From: Plectrocnemia conspersa
Lineage: Eukaryota > Arthropoda > Insecta > Trichoptera > Polycentropodidae
Assembly (NCBI GenBank): GCA_009617715.1
Contig: VTFK01000036.1
Location: 868,001 to 932,000 of the forward strand
Length of the DNA: 64,000 nucleotides
Direction: 5' to 3'
Positions 58,030 to 64,000 of the stretch are shown one piece after another; position 1 is the stretch's first letter; each line of letters starts with the position of its first letter. Position numbers and translations under genes: made by a program. The notes beneath the pieces are model-generated. The model ran no database searches, was not told the DNA's origin, and worked only from the letters and a program-made list of their open reading frames with translations.

Positions 58030-59540
58030 TTAAAATAAGTAATATGCACGACCTGACTTATTATCATTATTGATCACCAAATTCATCTGTAAGATAAGAA
58101 AGTCCATTAAAACTTGATTTATGAATGTCGATCAGAATTATAATTATTTGTAATATTAATCACTTTAATATTTCAGATAGGTCATATTTCTATTGAAATC
58201 TACCTAACAATAAATTTATTTATTGTAAATTTTCCGTTGCAACATTACAAGCGTTAGTCCAATGCGTTACAACTGAGAAATCAAAATCATATATCATTGA
58301 CATTCATTGCATTAATTATGCATGACATAGATTTCGTTTAAATTATTTATCACTATATTTATTCATGAGATTAGGAAAATCTAGAAAAACCTAATTTAAG
58401 ATTTTAGATCGGAATTAAAAATATATAATAATTAGTAATACCGATCTTTCTTATACGAAAACTAAGCTAATTCAAACTAAAACTAATTCAAACTAAGACT
58501 TTTATATATTAATCATTGATTCACACTACAATTTTATCGCGCTGGTTAAATTAAATTTTAATATTATATTATTTATAAGAAATAGTGTTCATGTAAACGG
58601 GTTTAGAAACACTGTATTTTGCTACAACACTAGACCATTATGTTTACGATAGACATATAAACAATTGTGTCAACCAATTTTTAAACTCTGAAGGCGCATT
58701 TTGTGAGTTTCTGAGCCGTGAAATGTAATCATCATTAACATTTTTACGGTTCGCAACTTTTGATGAAAGAAAAATAAAATGATAGAGATATATTAAAGTG
58801 ACCATTGTGCGTCGAGATGGACTACTATTAAAAGCACCATGTCTCAGTTTTAGAATAGATAATTCTGAAGGACTGTGAAGACAACGATGCACTGAACCTA
58901 ACCCAATATAATCGCATTTGATGTAAGCCCGAGTCCTTACGATTTTTAACTGTGAGTATCCAGATGAGATCATACTAATACTTCCAACAGCTAACAATTT
59001 ATATAAATATATTAAAATATAATCAAATTTTATCAAATGGTACTTTAAAAATATTGGGAAAACTGCAACTAATCTTTAGGTTATCAAAATCATACGAGCA
59101 ATTTAAAACAAGGTATACACGTTGATGCCACTTTTGTCTCAAATGTAGTAGTATTCATATTTAATCGTAAAAGTGTATTCTAAGAATGTCAAATTTTTAA
59201 TATTCTGTAGTAACATAAACACGATTAAAACTATTCAGTAATTTATATTATTAAATATGTATATATAAACTATTATTACAGATTACAATCAATATATGTA
59301 ACTATGCACTACTTATCTCATTTATTTATTATTCATCAAAATATTTATCAATGATATTCGGAAAAACAAGGAAAATCTTATTCATAATAATTAATAGAAA
59401 TTTCAATCATGTATTAATCACTAATTCCGAATTCTTGGACAAGATAAACATATAATAATAATATTGTTCATGAGGGATTTGAGCCCAGATCTTTCAGATA
59501 TGTGTATAGATATGTATGTATGTAATACACCATCAAGCCC
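58030..59540 (-). repeat. tRNA-derived SINE, family 1, three reversed copies
   Basis: On the minus strand: a copy at about 59320-59540 with head GAAAGATCTGGGCTCAAATC (B box) and body TCGGAATTAGTGATTAAT; a body piece at about 58300-58480 with GATCGG, TTAGGTTTTTCTAGATTTTC and AATCTCATGAAT; and a piece at about 58030-58250 with TAAGTCAGGTCGTGCATAT. All match parts of the + copy at 20795-21020. A minus-strand open frame between them (58644-59036) is not recognised as a gene. Confidence 0.72.
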
Positions 59541-60805
59541 AAACTAATGAGAATAGCTGAAGAACAAATCCTAACTAATGGAATCTTTAATCAGCATTAA
59601 ATATAGGTCGAGTTATAAATTTATTTTATTTTCTTATACACTATATATATTTTTAAGTATAAAAATTCACTCATTTTTAATAATTTATCAGCAAAATAGT
59701 TTTTCAAATATAATACACCAGTTATGGTGTTTTTACTACACAAGTGGTTTTACTTAGTTATGGATTATTTTTAAGTTATTCGAGTCATTATTCTGCAATT
59801 CGGTTATTTTAACTTTATATTAAATATTATAAGACCCAAATTAGTCATAAGATATATTTCATTAAATTTAAAATTCTGAGCAAAATGATGACATGGCATG
59901 GTTTATGCTAAGGACCATACACATATGTTTTCAACATTATATATTGAACCTGATTGTGCACGTTTGTTTTGTATACGTATTTTATATTTTATAACTACGG
60001 TACAATTTATGCAATGATAAATTTAGATATTAAGCTGTGATAATATAATACTGAAGTACCTCTCACAGTCCTATTTAATATTGGGTTGAACTTTTTGTTA
60101 GACCAGATCACAGTATGAGTAAAAAGCGGTTGCTTTTACGCCCTTTTAAGGATCGTCCTGGTCGATTCGGCATAGCTCTGCTTGGTTTTTATTATTTTTA
60201 ATGAAAATTTTATTATTAATGAAAGGAATTTTCACACTAAAGTGTCTGAAAGAACTGGTTTAGTATGACAATGTTTTGGTGTATATACCTTTAAAACGTC
60301 CCTTCCAGTACTAAGCCAATTTTGATGATTTTGGGTGGAACTAAATTTTTTTTTGTTAACTAGTAAATTTATTTTTAGATTTTTTGTCGTTTATAGCAGC
60401 GTAATGGTAGATTTAAAATCGGTATATTTGACGACGTTGCTATTCTGTGATATGTGTAATTTAAAGATTTTGTACTTGCTTGATGGAGATATTTGGCATC
60501 AATTTTTATAGTAAGGTACAGTGGTTTTTAGTTCGTTATTTTATAGAATGCTTGATATCCATTCGCACAGTATTCCTTGCTATTTGGCATCGACCATGCT
60601 TTTAATGCAAGTGTTTTGAAACCGTATTTAGACACCGTTAAAATTTATAATTTTGTTTGCCCACGTCAACAAGATTTTTTGCTTAAATATTTAAAAAATA
60701 TATAAAACTATTTAAGAAAAAAGATATATAAAAATATTTAAAAAAAAAAAAATTTTCAGTACAAAAAAAAAAAAATTTAAATTTAAATAATCATGTAAGT
60801 TGTGT

Positions 60806-61448
60806 CCAATCGGTGAAATAGCTTTGCGTGAAATAAACAAAAAATCCTAATTCATTAAAAGTGCAAGGCCGTTGCTTCATTCATGAATTAGGCAAATCAC
60901 CTGCCAAATGTATACATTACGCAAATGAAATAGTAGCGCTTGTTGACAGTTGCGTACAGTGATTCAGCAGTTGACAGTTGCGAAACGTCATGTTTGTTCA
61001 AGGGTGCAAATTTTTAGTTTTGCTGTTAAAAATAGTGGTCCATATTTACCAGGCCGTGTAAGTGATGTCTGGAGATTGCCAGATATATTTAATTGTATGA
61101 AACAATATAATTATTAACTATAACAATTTTTTTACGAATTATGGGGTGCTCACTGTTTTAAGCAACGCTCGCTCACTAATTTTTCCAGATACATTTAAAA
61201 AAAAATTTTACGTCATCATATTTTAAACTTTTTTGCATTCTAAATGAAAATGAATATTACAGTAATTAATTTATTTTTATATATTAAAATAAAATATGGT
61301 CTAGTTACGAAAAACACCACCAGGGTGCTACTGTTGATATTGTGCAATGCAAGCAAAGCAATTCCTACTTAATTCACGAATTAAGCAAATTATCGGGCTT
61401 GCAATTTTTTGCCGATTTCACGTAATAAGCGATTTCACAGATTCGGTA
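60806..61448. mobile_element. Inverted-repeat element of about 640 bp
   Basis: The left end reads CCAATCGGTGAAATAGCTTT then GCGTGAAATAAACAAAAAAT. The right end, reversed, reads CCGAATCTGTGAAATCGCTT then ACGTGAAATCGGCAAAAAAT. Subterminal parts (CCTAATTCATT...ATGAATTAGG on the left, CTTAATTCACGAATTAAG on the right) are also palindromic. There is no open frame inside. It is probably a non-autonomous DNA transposon of unknown superfamily. Target duplication was not resolved. Confidence 0.65.
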
Positions 61449-62129
61449 TAACATATATACGATAACGTAATGCATAGTACATTTGAATTTAGTATTTGTA
61501 GTGCTTTATATATTATTCTAAAATTTTGCCTTAAATAAATTAGCTTATTATCTGATTTATATGTAAAATGTATGCGCTATTTTTAAATGTATCAATTATA
61601 TTTTAATAGTATAAGTAGTTTTGGTTATTAATTAATTAAATAATTCAATAATGATACGATAATTCACGATAGTCTTTGTGCTTACTATCTTTTCATAAAT
61701 ACAGTCACATACATATTTGATAAATACGTTATTTATATAAGCATACAATAATTGTGTACTATTTAATCTGGCCACTAAGTTATTTGTTAAGACCAAGTCA
61801 GAAGTATAATGTTTAAGGCTAAGATATTATGGTAACGACCAACGGCCATCAGACGTGCGGCGGAATCGGTAATATCCTTTTTTGTCCACCTGATAAAGGC
61901 TTAACTGACGCTAATTCACTAAAATAATATTTTTTTAAAAACGGGTTTTAATTGTAATATAATAGGGCGAGATAAAATCATATAAAAGTCCCTGCTGTGA
62001 TTTGTCTCTATAGTATATATAACAAACGTAACTTAATCCCAATAATATATTTAAATTTAAACTACTTTAACGATCGGGGCGAGAGCAAATGGTCGGATTA
62101 ACAAGAAACAAAAATTAAGATAAAAGCTC

Positions 62130-62560
62130 CGCTTAAGCGAATTAGTGTTGCCAGCGTGAATAATAAACGTTTTCATGCACAAAGGACGAGACAGGGGAGA
62201 CGTACATATTTTTTGTTAGCGCAAACGCCGAGAGAGTGGCATTATTTTGCGAAATGTATCGATCGAGGAAACGAACGCTGTTTGTGACGTCAGCGAGCGG
62301 CTAATGTCGCCGGATCACGACATCGAGTGCGACACACGCCACCCCTGGATATTTTCAGCTGGCAACATTGTATTTAATGTGATGTACGCAGTACGCTGCG
62401 GACCGGCTAATTTATTAACGCATAACGCTAAATGCCTCAATTATTTTTAGACGATTGCTGTTTTTCGGCTGGGGATTTGCGGGAGCAGTGATTGCGAAGC
62501 TTTTTATGAACAACCCACCCTCCACTGACCACTTTAGATAATGTTTACAACCGTTTTTTG
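62130..62560. other. GC-rich island without assigned function
   Basis: Clearly richer in CG than the flanks. The + strand is open at 62247-62450, but its translation shows no family I recognise and there are no good splice sites. It may be an intronic regulatory segment, an alternative first exon, or foreign sequence. Confidence 0.35.
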
Positions 62561-63447
62561 CCTATCCAACAATTTTCATTCATAATAAATAATTAGATTC
62601 AAAAGGACCGCAAGAATCAGGTAGTTATATATTAGTAAAGATTTTTTAACTATTTTTTTTACCAAATATGTTATTATATGGTATACATTTTCTCTTGATT
62701 TTTTTAACTGATGGCATCAAAAATAGTCAATTCTCACATATACTTATATACAACTTCACAATATAGCTAGCCGTGAAATATAGTTTGGTTTGGCGAAGCT
62801 CAAATCGTATAGTTTTATATAAACATATTGTTAAGTGAATTTCCTTGCTCTTCTTTAATATATTTTTAATGATTTCTTTAAACCTTAAGATGTAAAAATC
62901 ACATTGATTCACAAAAAACTTTATAGATTGAGAATAAAAAACAAACAACTATTTAAAAGTATATCTACTGTATCATTAAGCAGGCTTTAGCTGACCAGCA
63001 ACACGGTTATTTTGTCATATCGTTCCGTGGCCCCTACTTCTTATACTTCTACAAAGACCCTTGATACTAAATTCTAGGTGTTAATAAGTATCCGCATTTT
63101 TCTGCACTTTTTTCCTTAACAAACAATCTATTATTGCCCTTGGCATTTTGCTCTTTACGTTTCTAAGTGAGCTGTGTTTTGTATGGTGTCTGTGACATAA
63201 CAGATTTTTAATACTAGTCAACAAAGTTTGTCAAAAAATTATTCTTCGTCGCTCGTTTTTGAGTACGGCAGGAATCTAATTTGGCTCTTTTTCTTTTTTT
63301 TTCTTCATCAATAACTTAAGATGTTTATTAAATACTGATGACCTAAGAGTGTTATTTGAACAAATGCGTATTCGACGTTTTTATATAAATAAATACTTGG
63401 AGTCGCTGTGTAACTCGTCGATCGACAACCGACTACATTTCAGCTTT

Positions 63448-63600
63448 GAAAAGTGTCACATTATTACATTTTATAGATCTCTTTGCTCGACGGAATTTCC
63501 TGGTACTTTAGTCAGAAGTGTTTTAACAAGAAAACACTTTCGTACAGGACTTAAAAGTGACGTTTGAGCAAAGAGAGCGTTTTTTTATACATATGTGCAA
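63448..63600 (+). repeat. Dispersed repeat, copy 2 (partner at 46345-46540)
   Basis: Shares GTCACATTATTACATTTTAT, AGATCTCTTTGCTCG and GACTTAAAAGTGACGTTTGA with 46345-46540. It is more diverged in the middle. Confidence 0.65.
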
Positions 63601-63689
63601 GATAAAGTAGCTTATAAGATAATTTTTTTGTACCTAACATGTACGACCTAGATCGATTTAAATTAATCATCAAATTATTCGTCCTTGAG

Positions 63690-63742
63690 ATCAATGTAAA
63701 ACCTATTTAATTTAATTAAATAAATCAATGTAAAACCTATTT
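63690..63742. repeat. Tandem duplication, 34-bp step
   Basis: ATCAATGTAAAACCTATTT occurs at 63690-63708 and again, identical, at 63724-63742. It lies at one end of a minus-strand open frame (63675-63959) with hydrophobic stretches. Confidence 0.9.
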
Positions 63743-64000
63743 CCAATCCATTCTCAGACACGATAAAAATTAAGAGCTGACTGGTTGTTGGCATCACAAG
63801 AATCAGTATCCATATAACAGAATTTTGCATTAAGGTGTCGAAAATACTCGGCTTTGTACCATATGAAATAAAACACGCCAATGAGTCCTCTAAATACTCA
63901 AGGATATATAAGTCAAAACACTGCGTTATTAAATTAAAGATTTTCACTACTTGATACATAAATATTATTTTTATTAAGACGCCAAATCGTCTAAGAAAAA

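Larger units (their letters stand above)
57030..64000. other. Upstream intron of NaCP60E with repeats
   Basis: At least 7 kb before the next upstream exon. It contains an ACTAGT-family region (57210-57480), reversed SINE copies (58030-59540), an inverted-repeat element (60806-61448), a GC-rich island (62130-62560), a dispersed repeat copy (63448-63600) and a 34-bp tandem duplication (63690-63742). I searched the minus strand for a domain I S1 exon and saw none. Confidence 0.6.

Noticed and set aside
62247..62450. Coding exon in the GC-rich island
   Set aside because: No similarity to the channel N-terminus, wrong strand, no good splice sites.
1..64000. CRISPR arrays, operons or prokaryotic insertion sequences
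   Set aside because: Spliced genes, SINEs and MITEs show this is an animal nuclear genome; no regularly spaced identical repeats with unique spacers were seen.

Overview
This is an AT-rich, intron-rich animal window, and its gene content points to an insect. The evidence is a DSC1/BSC1-class voltage-gated cation channel, a CHK/EcKinase-like (ecdysteroid-kinase-like) gene, and many short MITEs and tRNA-derived SINEs. The insect order could not be settled from sequence alone. There is no sign of bacterial sequence, CRISPR arrays or rRNA.

Layout. 1-4200: mostly repeats and unassigned sequence, including a 318-bp hAT-type MITE with a perfect 8-bp target duplication (2358-2675). 4225-5392 (+): a complete five-exon maspardin (SPG21) gene of 299 residues. 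5446-8476: intergenic, with a second hAT-type MITE (7486-7745). 8477-9745 (+): a two-exon CHK-kinase-like gene that is intact except for a one-base frame break in a run of seven A's near its start. 9746-15964: AT-rich intergenic sequence with a decayed tandem repeat. 15965-57029 (-): twenty-five exons of one very long voltage-gated channel gene. From 57030 to the window end lies its upstream intron or flank, with SINE copies and an inverted-repeat element.

The channel is the main content. Its 25 exons join at consensus GT/AG sites with matching phases and give one open frame of 2112 residues plus stop. This covers domain I from S2 onward, domains II, III and IV, an IQ motif and a long C-terminal tail. 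The N-terminus and domain I S1 are not in the window. The selectivity-filter residues read from the four pore loops are D, E, E, A. This identifies the insect DSC1 (NaCP60E)/BSC1 branch rather than the Para sodium channel, which has D, E, K, A. The III-IV linker carries MFL where Para has MFM.

The remaining interest is in the repeats. They include a foldback MITE family with three copies, two tRNA-derived SINE families, an unexplained dispersed family rich in ACTAGT/ACTGGT motifs, a decayed intronic satellite of about 1 kb, a dead mariner-type transposon, and two reverse-transcriptase relics. No convincing new multi-gene system was found. The observation I would check first is the A AAA AAG heptamer at the frame break of the kinase gene.
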